A stretch of DNA of 8,300 bases from Rhodospirillaceae bacterium (GCA_020425485.1 JAGQRL010000085.1:896-9195), one strand, 5' to 3'; shown: positions 1-6,081, numbered from the stretch's first letter. The notes: a model not told the origin generated them from the sequence alone. Numbers and translations: made by a program.

Positions 1-39
1 CTCCAGGCCAACGGCATCGAGATGCGCCCGGCCGAATAG
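1..39 (+). CDS. C-terminal end of an unidentified protein (partial)
   Basis: The first 13 codons of the window read LQANGIEMRPAE and then TAG, in a frame open to the left edge. The codons are G/C-ending like the rest of the window, and the stop lies 25 bases before the convergent stop of the next gene, which fits a real gene end. Twelve residues are too few to assign a family, so I give no function. It could also be a chance open stretch, since only 39 bases are visible. Confidence 0.4.
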   Translation, partial: LQANGIEMRPAE

Positions 40-64
40 CCGCCGGCTCTCTCTTCAGCGCGGC

Positions 65-815
65 TCAGGCGCCGGGCGACGGCGCCGGCCATGCCTGCCA
101 CGGCACATCCAGCTCGAACCGCGGGCTGCCGCGCAGCGTGAACCCCATGGCGGGGTCCACCACGATCAGCGTGCGGCCGATGGCGTTGTCGGACGCCAGG
201 CAGCGCACTGCCACATCGGCCACCGCCTGGCGCGAGGTGGTGCCGCCGCCGCGCCCCTCCGCCGTCAGCAGCGGGGCGGCGCGCATCGGCCGGTTGGTGA
301 GGAAGGCGGGCCACAGGATGGTCCAGTCCAGCTTGGCCGCCCGCACATGGGCATCGGACCGGGTTTTCGCCGTCAGCAGCGGGCGGGCCCCCCGCCAGAT
401 GGAAGTACCATTTCACCGGCAGCGGCAGCCACGGCCAGGACGCGCCGGAGCCCAGCGACGACACCAGCACGAAGCGCCGCGCGCCGGCCGCCTCGGCGGC
501 ATCGGCCAGGTTGATCACGCCGTCGCCGTCCACCAGCGGGCGATCCTTGGGGATCTTGTAGTCGCCGATCGCCGACACCACGGCGTCGCACCCCTCCACC
601 GCGGTGCGGCATTGGGCGGCGTCCAGCACATCGCCTTGCACCGCCTCCACCCGGCCCAGCGGGGCCGCCCGGGCGATGGCGCGCACCAGCACCCGGCAGA
701 TCACGCCAAGCTGCTGCAACCGCGCCACCACGTGGCGGCCGGTGCGCCCGGTGGCTCCGGCAACCAGAACACGGCGGGGAAACCAGAAATCAGCGGCGAG
801 TGCGGGATGGGCCAT
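65..815 (-). pseudogene. NAD(P)-binding SDR-type oxidoreductase (atypical SDR/NmrA-like), frameshifted
   Basis: From the ATG at 815 the minus strand encodes a protein starting MAHPALAAD, with the Rossmann nucleotide-binding motif GATGRTG at about residues 20-26. The segments GDVLDAA, AVVSAIGDYK and FVLVSSLGSG follow, an order typical of atypical SDR proteins that bind NAD(P)H. A good Shine-Dalgarno GGGAGG (823-828) lies 7 bases upstream of the ATG. The frame holds through KWYFHLAG and then stops resembling the family. The homology resumes one frame over, with ARPLLTAK, LDWTILWPAF and VADVAVRCLA, ending at TGA (65-67). Skipping one C in the run of six at 388-393 restores an uninterrupted protein of about 249 residues. 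It is either a recent pseudogene or an assembly error in the homopolymer. The substrate cannot be read from the sequence. It is divergent from rarD and convergent with the gene at the left edge. Confidence 0.82.
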
Positions 816-1081
816 CGTGCTGCCTCCCTTCCGTCCGCTGGAACACTTCGGGCTTGGGCGGTGCCGATGCCGGGTCCGCCAAGGGCGAAATGCCAGCCCT
901 GCCGGGGCGAAACCGCCCGCAGGCGGCGTCCCTGTCCTGGTATATGGCGCCGCCGCGGGTGCAATCTCACCCCGGCAGCCGCGGCACCTTGCAGACCAGC
1001 CCTGCCCGTTATCCACACCGACAACGCCGATCCGCCATGGCAGCCTGATCCCGGTACAATGGTGCTGGAGGATGAGCGCAC

Positions 1082-2107
1082 GTGACCAGCCTGCCGCGTG
1101 ACCCGCAGCGATCGGACGGGACGTCACCCAGCGTGGCGGCGCAATCGGCGCTGCCGCCGGGCGATGCTGCCGGCGGCAAGGCGCTGGGCCTGGCCTGCGC
1201 CATGGGCGCCTTCCTGTTCTGGGGGTTCGCGCCGATCTACTTCAAGGCGGTGTCGGTGGCGAGCCCGCTGGAGGTGCTGTCCCACCGGGTGGTGTGGACG
1301 GTGGTGCTGCTGGGCGGGCTGCTGGCAGCACTGGGCCGGCTCGGCGGCATCGCGGTGGAGCTGCGGCGGCCCGGCCGGCTGAAGACCTACATCGCCTGCA
1401 CCCTGCTGATCAGCGCCAACTGGCTGACCTTCATCTGGGCGGTATCCCACGATCACCTGCTGCAGGCGAGCCTGGGCTACTACATCAACCCGCTGGTCAC
1501 CATCGGGCTTGGCGTGATCTTCCTCAGCGAGCGGCTGAACCGCTGGCAGATCACCGCCGTGGTGCTGGCGGCGGCCGGGGTGGCGGTGCTGGTGGTGGGC
1601 TATGGCGAAGTGCCGTGGGTGTCGCTGGTGCTGGCGTTCTCCTTCGGCTTCTACTCCCTGCTGCGCAAGCGCGCCGCCGTCGACCCGCAGATCGGCTTGC
1701 AGATCGAAACCATGCTGATGCTGCTGCCGGCACTGGCCTATCTGGTGGTGCTGGAAGGCTCCGGCGAGGGGCTGTTCATCGCCGGCGGCTGGTCGATCTC
1801 GCTGCTGCTGGTGGCCTCCGGCTTCGTCACCGCGGCGCCGCTGATCTTGTTCATGCACGGTGCCAACCGGCTGACGCTGACCACCATCGGGGTGATGCAG
1901 TACATCGCCCCCTCGCTGCATTTCGTGCTGGCGGTGGCGGTCTATTCCGAAACGCTGGGCACGGGCCAGCTCATCACCTTCGCGGCGATCTGGCTGGGGC
2001 TCGCCTGCTACACCGGCGATGCCATGGTGCGCCGCCGCCAGGCCGCCCGCAGCGCCCGTTCCGCGGCGGCGGCCGCAGCGGCCATCCCACCGGAGGCAGC
2101 CGAGTAG
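1082..2107 (+). CDS. rarD: RarD-type permease, EamA/DMT superfamily
   Basis: A 341-residue inner-membrane protein with about ten hydrophobic segments, the usual count for drug/metabolite transporters of the EamA fold. Stretches strongly recall E. coli RarD: FWGFAPIYFK and LSHRVVWT near residues 45-75, then SANWLTFIWAV, LLQASLGYYINPLV, LAFSFGFYSLLRK, IETMLMLLP, MQYIAPSLHFVLAV and FAAIWLGLACY. RarD was named for chloramphenicol sensitivity, but its natural substrate is not established. The start chosen is GTG (1082), preceded by GGAGG at 1067-1071. An ATG at 1073 is out of frame and stops after nine codons. The first 35 or so residues are a hydrophilic extension compared with E. coli RarD, and the Ala-rich tail (AARSARSAAAAAAA) is also outside the fold. 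It is transcribed away from the broken SDR gene and convergent with rpsD. Confidence 0.93.
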   Translation: MTSLPRDPQRSDGTSPSVAAQSALPPGDAAGGKALGLACAMGAFLFWGFAPIYFKAVSVASPLEVLSHRVVWTVVLLGGLLAALGRLGGIAVELRRPGRLKTYIACTLLISANWLTFIWAVSHDHLLQASLGYYINPLVTIGLGVIFLSERLNRWQITAVVLAAAGVAVLVVGYGEVPWVSLVLAFSFGFYSLLRKRAAVDPQIGLQIETMLMLLPALAYLVVLEGSGEGLFIAGGWSISLLLVASGFVTAAPLILFMHGANRLTLTTIGVMQYIAPSLHFVLAVAVYSETLGTGQLITFAAIWLGLACYTGDAMVRRRQAARSARSAAAAAAAIPPEAAE

Positions 2108-2113
2108 GGCAGC

Positions 2114-2155
2114 GCCGCCCCAGACATGCCGCCCCAAATATGCCGCCCCACACAT
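2114..2155. repeat. Three tandem 14-bp units after rarD
   Basis: Three consecutive units begin GCCGCCCCA and end AT: 2114-2127, 2128-2141 and 2142-2155, followed by a further GCC. They differ only in the 3-base segment before the closing AT (GAC, AAT, CAC) of each unit. The array begins 6 bases after the rarD stop and ends 2 bases before a stem-loop. It is non-coding in the annotated frames. It may be a small variable-number tandem repeat; no function is evident. Confidence 0.8.
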
Positions 2156-2157
2156 GC

Positions 2158-2181
2158 CAAGGGCCCCCGCAGGGGCCCTTG
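2158..2181. terminator. Stem-loop between convergent rarD and rpsD
   Basis: CAAGGGGCCCTTG-like palindrome: arm CAAGGGCCCC (2158-2167), 4-base loop CGCA, arm GGGGCCCTTG (2172-2181), a perfect 10-bp stem. It sits in the 121-base gap between two genes that meet tail to tail, so it could serve both. Neither strand has a T-run after the stem, so it is not a textbook intrinsic terminator. In GC-rich alphaproteobacteria such stems often mark 3' ends without a long U tract. Confidence 0.6.
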
Positions 2182-2228
2182 CGTGGGAGCGAGCAACCCG
2201 CCCCCCGATCCGGTGTGACCAGCCGGCG

Positions 2229-2846
2229 TCAGACGCGGCTGTAGAACTCGATCACCAGGTTCGGTTCCATCTGCACCGGGTAGGGCACCTCGGTGAAGCT
2301 GGGCGCGCGCACGAACTTGCCGGTGAGCTTGTGGTGGTCGACGTCCAGGTATTCCGGCACGTCGCGCTCCGGCGAGTTGATGCCTTCCAGGATGGTCAGG
2401 TTGTCGCGCATCTTGTCGCGCAGTTCGATCGTGTCGCCGTCGCGCACCTGGTACGACGGGATGGTCACCCGCTTGCCGTTCACCTTCACATGGCCGTGGC
2501 TGACGATCTGGCGGGCGGCGAACACGGTGGGCACGAACTTCATGCGGTACACCACCGCATCGAGCCGGCGCTCCAGAAGCTGCACGAGGTTTTCGCCGGT
2601 GTCGCCCTTGCGGCGCACGGCTTCCTCGTAGATCCGGCGGAACTGCTTTTCGCCGATATTGCCGTAGTAGCCCTTGAGCTTCTGCTTCGCCATCAGCTGG
2701 GTGCCGAAGTCGGTGGGCTTGCGGCGGCGCTGGCCGTGCTGGCCGGGGCCGTATTCGCGCTTGTTGATCGGGCTCTTGGCACGACCCCAGAGATTGAGGC
2801 CGAGGCGCCTGTCGATCTTGTACTTGGAACTCTCACGCTTGCTCAT
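2229..2846 (-). CDS. rpsD: 30S ribosomal protein S4
   Basis: The 205-residue product is the usual length for bacterial uS4. It begins MSKRESSKYKIDRRLG and carries the hallmark segments KREYGPGQHGQRR (about 29-41), KQKLKGYYG (54-62) and the S4 RNA-binding domain around 91-155 (LERRLDAVVYR, AARQIVSHGHVKVNGKRV). It lacks the zinc-binding cysteines of some S4 paralogues, so it is the C-minus form. S4 binds 16S rRNA early in 30S assembly and in many bacteria also represses its own synthesis. The start at 2846 matches the family. The frame stays open upstream (for example an ATG at 2861), but the extra residues are not S4-like. The Shine-Dalgarno sequence is weak. The gene appears monocistronic, with its own promoter and a structured leader, and lies downstream of the DUF3126 gene on the same strand. 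Confidence 0.98.
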   Translation of the reverse strand: MSKRESSKYKIDRRLGLNLWGRAKSPINKREYGPGQHGQRRRKPTDFGTQLMAKQKLKGYYGNIGEKQFRRIYEEAVRRKGDTGENLVQLLERRLDAVVYRMKFVPTVFAARQIVSHGHVKVNGKRVTIPSYQVRDGDTIELRDKMRDNLTILEGINSPERDVPEYLDVDHHKLTGKFVRAPSFTEVPYPVQMEPNLVIEFYSRV

Positions 2847-2993
2847 GACGCACGTACCCATTGTTGCTTGCGCCCGCAGCCAAGCGGGCTGATGTCCCGA
2901 TAGGGCTCTTGGCCGCTTGTGCGGCCTGGAACCGGAACGCCGGCGTCGCGGCACGGGTTCGTGCCGGTGTCGGGTCCACGTTCTCGGGAAGGA
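2847..2993 (-). promoter_or_regulatory. Structured leader of rpsD, candidate S4 autoregulation site
   Basis: Between the candidate promoter and the rpsD ATG the leader can form three short perfect hairpins: arms 2949-2955 with 2960-2966 (7 bp, 4-base loop), 2911-2916 with 2921-2926 (6 bp, 4-base loop) and 2872-2877 with 2884-2889 (6 bp, 6-base loop). A leader of nearly 150 nt is long for a single ribosomal protein gene. Known S4 mRNA targets in other bacteria are structured leaders, so autoregulation is plausible here, but this is inference and I do not recognise a described motif. Confidence 0.4.
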
Positions 2994-2999
2994 CGCGGC

Positions 3000-3027
3000 A
3001 CGCTAGCCATCCAGCGCCGGATGTCAA
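3000..3027 (-). promoter_or_regulatory. Candidate sigma-70-type promoter of rpsD
   Basis: On the minus strand, CTTGACA (the TTGACA hexamer at 3022-3027) is followed after 16 bases by TAGCGT (3000-3005). The -35 is a perfect consensus with the preceding C common in alphaproteobacterial promoters. The -10 matches TATAAT at only three positions. It lies upstream of rpsD and downstream of the hairpin repeat, which is where a separate rpsD promoter should be. Confidence 0.5.
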
Positions 3028-3050
3028 GCGTTGCGCGGTGTCGTTTCAGC

Positions 3051-3163
3051 GGTGCCGGCCCGCACCCCGGCCCGGCCACCCAATCCAGCATAGGTTCGTG
3101 GGCGGTCGGGCGGGGGTGCGGGCTGGTGCCGGACGTCGCCGCAGGCGGCGACCAGGCCTCAGG
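3051..3163. repeat. Dispersed palindromic repeat, copy A
   Basis: Arms 3051-3082 and 3099-3130 pair along 32 positions (26 Watson-Crick, 4 G-T, 2 mismatches) around a 16-base loop containing AGCATA. A second small hairpin follows (GTCGCCG, CAGG, CGGCGAC), then a tail ending CCTCAGG at 3163. Copy B at 6640-6748 shares the arm layout, the loop words, the tail hairpin and the TCAGG end. The element fills the gap between the 3' end of the DUF3126 gene and the rpsD promoter; its tail includes the TGA of the DUF3126 gene. It may act as a transcription terminator or mRNA-stabilising hairpin, or be a mobile REP-like element. Confidence 0.8.
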
Positions 3164-3455
3164 ACTTGGCGACCCGGCGCGGCCGCTTCTGCTCCACCAC
3201 CACGGGGCGGGCCGATGCCACCGGCTGGGGCGCCATGTTGGGCAGCTCCGGCAGGTCCTCCTCCAGGATCGACATGGTGAAGGTGAAGGAGACCTCGCCC
3301 TCGTCCTCGTCCCGGTGGAGCGTGCCGATGAACTCGTCGCCCAGCATCACTTCGGCCATGCCGTCGCGGGTGCGGCCGGGTTTCAGAGTGACTTCGGGGT
3401 GCCCGAACGTCTTGCGAAGATAGATCTGCACGCGGTTGAGTTCGCTGCGCGTCAC
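3159..3455 (-). CDS. DUF3126 family protein
   Basis: A 98-residue cytosolic protein. ELNRVQIYLRKTFGHPEVTL at the N-terminus and AEVMLGDEFIGTLHRDEDEG followed by VSFTFTMSILEEDL match the DUF3126 pattern, a small alphaproteobacterial family of unknown function. The domain ends near residue 70. The remaining Pro/Arg/Lys-rich tail (ASARPVVVEQKRPRRVAKS) is outside it and may be disordered. The start is GTG at 3455, chosen because GAGG (3461-3464) lies 5 bases upstream and the residues before it are not family-like. The nearby ATG (3465-3467) is out of frame and stops at once. It follows trmJ on the same strand with a 71-base gap, so the two may be co-transcribed. Its TGA lies inside the tail of repeat copy A. 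Confidence 0.88.
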   Translation of the reverse strand: MTRSELNRVQIYLRKTFGHPEVTLKPGRTRDGMAEVMLGDEFIGTLHRDEDEGEVSFTFTMSILEEDLPELPNMAPQPVASARPVVVEQKRPRRVAKS

Positions 3456-3526
3456 ACTGGCCTCATGTCTTGGTGGTAGAGCGGTGTCGACGGGATATGG
3501 CGAAGCACCACCAATTGGCAACCGGT

Positions 3527-4345
3527 TTAACTGTTTTCCGCGCCGTTTCGTCGCCGGGGCGCACCGCCGAGGCGGCGGCCGCTGAGCGCTGTGACGATGC
3601 CGTGCAGCGTGCGCACCTCCTGTTCGGTGGGGGCGGCACGGTGCAGCACTGCGCGGATTGCCCGCACCATGCTCGGCCGCTTTTCGGCGGACTTGAAGAA
3701 TTCCGCGGCGTCCAGCTCGTCCTCCAGGTGGCGGAACAGGCCCATCAGCCGGGCCTTGTCCGCCGGCGGCTCCTGCTCCGCGCCGGGGGCATCCGGTTCC
3801 GGCACCTGGCCCCACTCCCAGGCCACCAGCAGCACCGCCTGGGCCAGGTTGAGGGAGGAAAAGGCGGGATTGAGCGGCGCGGTGATCACGGTATCGGCCA
3901 GCGCCACGTCCTCGGTGGTGAGCCCGGAGCGTTCCGGGCCGAACAGCACCGCCGCCGGCACCCCGGCCGCCGCCAGCCCGCGCAGCTCCGCCGCCGCCTC
4001 GCGCGGTGTCAGCACCGGCTTCACCAGGCCGCGCGGCCGTGCGGTGGTGGCGAACACGCGGGCACAGTCGGCAATCGCCGCCGCCGTATCGTCGAACAGG
4101 GTCACGCCGTCGATCACCCGGTCGGCACCCGAGGCACTGGCCCGGGCCGAGTCGCTCGGCCAACCGTCGCGCGGGCGCACCAGGCGCAGCCGGTCGAGCC
4201 CGCAATTCAGCATTGCGCGCGCCGCGGCCCCGATGTTTTCGCCGAGCTGCGGATCGATGAGCACGACCACCGGCGCCGACCCCGCAGATGGGGGCGGCTG
4301 TGGGGCCTCCGTTGGGCTGCCGGGGTGCCCGGCGTCTGCTTGCAT
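3527..4345 (-). CDS. trmJ: tRNA (cytidine/uridine-2'-O-)-methyltransferase TrmJ-like, SpoU/SPOUT family
   Basis: The 272-residue product has the three SPOUT motifs of TrmH/TrmJ enzymes: NIGAAARAMLNCG (about 37-49), LFGPERSGLTTEDVALAD (134-151) and ITAPLNPAFSSLNLAQA (154-170). The last two form the trefoil-knot SAM-binding site. The order, the VVVLIDPQLGENIG start of the domain and the helical C-terminal extension fit TrmJ, which methylates the ribose 2'-O at position 32 of certain tRNAs using SAM. A related LasT-type methyltransferase cannot be fully excluded. The start is ATG at 4345, with GGGGAAG about 10 bases upstream; a TTG at 4381 in the same frame is less likely. The first 24 residues are a Pro-rich, probably flexible lead. 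It is divergent from the rubrerythrin-like gene and upstream of the DUF3126 gene. Confidence 0.9.
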   Translation of the reverse strand: MQADAGHPGSPTEAPQPPPSAGSAPVVVLIDPQLGENIGAAARAMLNCGLDRLRLVRPRDGWPSDSARASASGADRVIDGVTLFDDTAAAIADCARVFATTARPRGLVKPVLTPREAAAELRGLAAAGVPAAVLFGPERSGLTTEDVALADTVITAPLNPAFSSLNLAQAVLLVAWEWGQVPEPDAPGAEQEPPADKARLMGLFRHLEDELDAAEFFKSAEKRPSMVRAIRAVLHRAAPTEQEVRTLHGIVTALSGRRLGGAPRRRNGAENS

Positions 4346-4388
4346 AGCGTGCGATCTTCCCCGTTGTCGGTTGCGGCGCAACTATGGC

Positions 4389-4417
4389 GAGCCAAACTCG
4401 GCTTGACAGCCTATGAT
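4389..4417 (+). promoter_or_regulatory. Candidate promoter for the rubrerythrin-like gene
   Basis: The 123-base divergent gap holds two promoter-like words on the plus strand: TTGACA (4403-4408) and TATGAT (4412-4417), only 3 bases apart, so they cannot be the -35 and -10 of one promoter. TATGAT is a good -10 (5 of 6) with a poor -35 17 bases upstream (GAGCCA, 4389-4394). TTGACA is a good -35 with no clear -10 at 16-18 bases. I cannot decide which is used. No operator was recognised. Confidence 0.3.
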
Positions 4418-4468
4418 GCCCGGCAGGCAGAGTGCAGCCTACAGATGGGATTGACGAGGGGACCTCCA

Positions 4469-4912
4469 ATGTCGCTCCGGGGTACCAAGACCGAACAGAA
4501 CCTCAAGGACGCCCTGACCAGCGAAAGCCTGGCCAACCGTCGCTACCAGTATTTCGCCCAGCGGGCGGACCTGGAAGGCTTCCCCGAAGTGGCGCAGCTC
4601 TTCCGTTCCATTGCCGATGGCGAAACCGCCCATGCCTTCGGTCACCTGAAGTTCCTGGAGGCCGTCTGCGATCCGGTGACCGGCGAGCCGATCGGCACCA
4701 CCGACCTCAATCTCAAGTCTGCCGTCGCCGGCGAGACCTACGAGTACACCGACCAGTACCCGGACATGGCCAAGACCGCGCGGGAAGAAGGCTTCAAGGA
4801 AGTCGCCGAGTGGTTCGAGATCCTGGCCAAGGCGGAACGCGCCCATGCCGGGCGGTTCCAGAAGGCGCTGGAAGACCTGCGGCCGCCCCATTCGAGCACG
4901 CTGGGGCTGTAG
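4469..4912 (+). CDS. Rubrerythrin-like ferritin-fold di-iron protein without rubredoxin domain
   Basis: A 147-residue cytosolic protein formed almost wholly of the four-helix rubrerythrin domain. The expected di-iron ligands are all present: E19, E52 with H55 (ExxH), E89, E92, and E123 with H126 (ExxH). Classical rubrerythrins (about 190 residues) add a C-terminal rubredoxin with two CxxC iron sites. Here the chain ends after the last helix, with a single isolated cysteine (C67). Family members reduce hydrogen peroxide or handle iron under oxidative stress. Without rubredoxin, electrons would have to come from another protein, which is inference. The ATG at 4469 has GAGGGG (4456-4461) 7 bases upstream and the family's usual N-terminal helix (TEQNLKDAL) follows at once, so the upstream open frame is not needed. 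It stands alone on its strand; rluB starts 98 bases later. Confidence 0.93.
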   Translation: MSLRGTKTEQNLKDALTSESLANRRYQYFAQRADLEGFPEVAQLFRSIADGETAHAFGHLKFLEAVCDPVTGEPIGTTDLNLKSAVAGETYEYTDQYPDMAKTAREEGFKEVAEWFEILAKAERAHAGRFQKALEDLRPPHSSTLGL

Positions 4913-4974
4913 GCCCGGCAGGGGCGTCGTCGGGACGGCTTCTCTCGCGCGCAAATTGCTCTAGGTTCTGCGGC

Positions 4975-4993
4975 GGCGCGGACAGGCCGCGCC
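4975..4993. other. Stem-loop upstream of rluB
   Basis: GGCGCGG (4975-4981) and CCGCGCC (4987-4993) form a perfect 7-bp stem with a 5-base loop, 17 bases before the rluB start codon and 62 bases after the rubrerythrin stop. It is not followed by a T-run. It could be the weak end of the rubrerythrin transcript or part of the rluB leader. A stem of this size is not rare in such GC-rich DNA. Confidence 0.3.
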
Positions 4994-5010
4994 CGCACAC
5001 CGAGTGAGCG

Positions 5011-6081
5011 ATGACGCCACGCCGCCGCACCCCCGACACGCCAGACGCCCAACCGAAGCCGGAGGACGCCGCCCAGCGCGGCGACCGCGTGGCCAAGGTG
5101 ATGGCGCGCGCCGGCGTGTGTTCGCGCCGCGATGCCGAAGCGATGATCGCCGCCGGCCGGGTGGCGCTGAACGGCAAGAAGCTCACCACCCCGGCCGTCA
5201 CCATCGTCCCCGGCGATACGGTGACGGTGGACGGCAAGCCGCTGCCGGCCCCGGAGCCGACGCGGCTGTGGCGCTACCACAAGCCCACCGGCGTGCTGAC
5301 CGCCGACCGCGATCCCGAAGGCCGGCCGACCCTGCGCGACAGCCTGCCGGCAGGGCTGCCGCGGGTGATGACGGTGGGCCGCCTCGACCTCAACAGCGAA
5401 GGTCTGCTGCTGCTCACCAACGATGGTGCGCTGGCCCGCCACCTGGAGCTGCCCGCCACCGGCTGGCTGCGGCGCTACCGGGCGCGCGTGCACGGCATCG
5501 TCGACCAGGCGCTGCTGGACCGGGTGAAGGACGGCATCACGATCGATGGCATCCGCTACGGGCCCCTGCAGGCGACGCTGGAGCGCACGGTGGGCGCCAA
5601 TAGCTGGATCACCGTGGCGCTGCGCGAAGGCAAGAACCGCGAGGTGCGCAAGGTTCTCGACAGCCTGGGGCTGTCGGTCAGCCGGCTCATCCGCGTCTCC
5701 TACGGGCCGTTCCAGTTGGGCGATCTGGCCCGCGGCGCGGTGGAGGAGGTGAAGGGCAAGGTGCTGCGCGAACAGGTGCCGCCGGCCTTCGTTGCCCGCG
5801 CGCCCGCCAAGGACCGCCAGACGGAGCGCCGGCAGGCGGCCGACGCCAAGCCCGCGGAAGCCAAGGCATCCCCGCCCAAGGGACGGACGCCGAAACCGTT
5901 CAAGCCGCCGCCGGCCGATATGGCGCCGGGACCCAAGGGGCGTGCCGCCGCCGGCAACGCTGCGGGCCGGGTCTCGGCCAAGCCGGCCAACAAGCCGGCC
6001 GGCAAGACATCGGCCAAGCCGGCGGACAAGTCATCGGTCAAACCGCGGGGCCAGCGTGCGGATCACCGGCGGCAGCCATAG
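5011..6081 (+). CDS. rluB: 23S rRNA pseudouridine synthase, RluB/RsuA family
   Basis: A 356-residue product with an S4-like RNA-binding domain at about 25-70 (RVAKVMARAGVCSRRDAEAMI, then GRVALNG), then the RsuA-type catalytic domain. This carries GRLDLNSEGLLLLTNDG with the catalytic aspartate D126, and later EGKNREVRKVLDSLG and VSRLIRVSYGPF. The family isomerises uridine to pseudouridine in rRNA. The late motifs look more like RluB (23S rRNA) than RsuA (16S), but the exact target is inference. The catalytic part ends near residue 255. The last 100 or so residues are a Lys/Pro/Ala-rich low-complexity tail, which many RluB homologues share, with a 12-residue repeat (SAKPANKPAGKT, SAKPADKSSVKP). 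The Shine-Dalgarno is weak. The stop lies 26 bases inside rsmD, so the two genes are probably translated together. Confidence 0.93.
   Translation: MTPRRRTPDTPDAQPKPEDAAQRGDRVAKVMARAGVCSRRDAEAMIAAGRVALNGKKLTTPAVTIVPGDTVTVDGKPLPAPEPTRLWRYHKPTGVLTADRDPEGRPTLRDSLPAGLPRVMTVGRLDLNSEGLLLLTNDGALARHLELPATGWLRRYRARVHGIVDQALLDRVKDGITIDGIRYGPLQATLERTVGANSWITVALREGKNREVRKVLDSLGLSVSRLIRVSYGPFQLGDLARGAVEEVKGKVLREQVPPAFVARAPAKDRQTERRQAADAKPAEAKASPPKGRTPKPFKPPPADMAPGPKGRAAAGNAAGRVSAKPANKPAGKTSAKPADKSSVKPRGQRADHRRQP
5974..6045 (+). repeat. Two 36-bp direct repeats in the rluB tail
   Basis: Units 5974-6009 and 6010-6045 start with near-identical 21-mers (TCGGCCAAGCCGGC then two variable bases then ACAAG). The period is 36 bases, or 12 codons, so gain or loss of a unit would keep the frame. 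Translated, they give the SAKPA-type repeats of the basic tail. They end 10 bases before the rsmD start codon. Confidence 0.7.

Noticed and set aside
939..964. Possible minus-strand promoter for the SDR gene (TTGCAC, TATACC)
   Set aside because: The spacer is only 14 bases, too short for a normal sigma-70 promoter.
1055..1060. TACAAT as a -10 box for rarD
   Set aside because: No -35-like hexamer at 16-18 bases, and transcription would start at the Shine-Dalgarno sequence.
138..1085. Long plus-strand open frame antisense to the SDR gene and rarD upstream region
   Set aside because: Arg/Pro/Ala-rich translation with no family pattern; it is the shadow of the minus-strand SDR gene in GC-rich DNA.
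1124..2155. Minus-strand open frame across rarD
   Set aside because: Gln/His/Arg-rich nonsense on the opposite strand of a clear membrane protein; no start signal and no recognisable domain.
3470..4468. N-terminal extension of the rubrerythrin frame
   Set aside because: The extra 330 or so residues are antisense to trmJ and unlike any rubrerythrin; a good ribosome-binding site precedes the ATG at 4469.
3456..4469. N-terminal extension of the DUF3126 frame across trmJ
   Set aside because: Composition is an out-of-frame reading of trmJ; the family starts at the GTG at 3455, which has its own GAGG.
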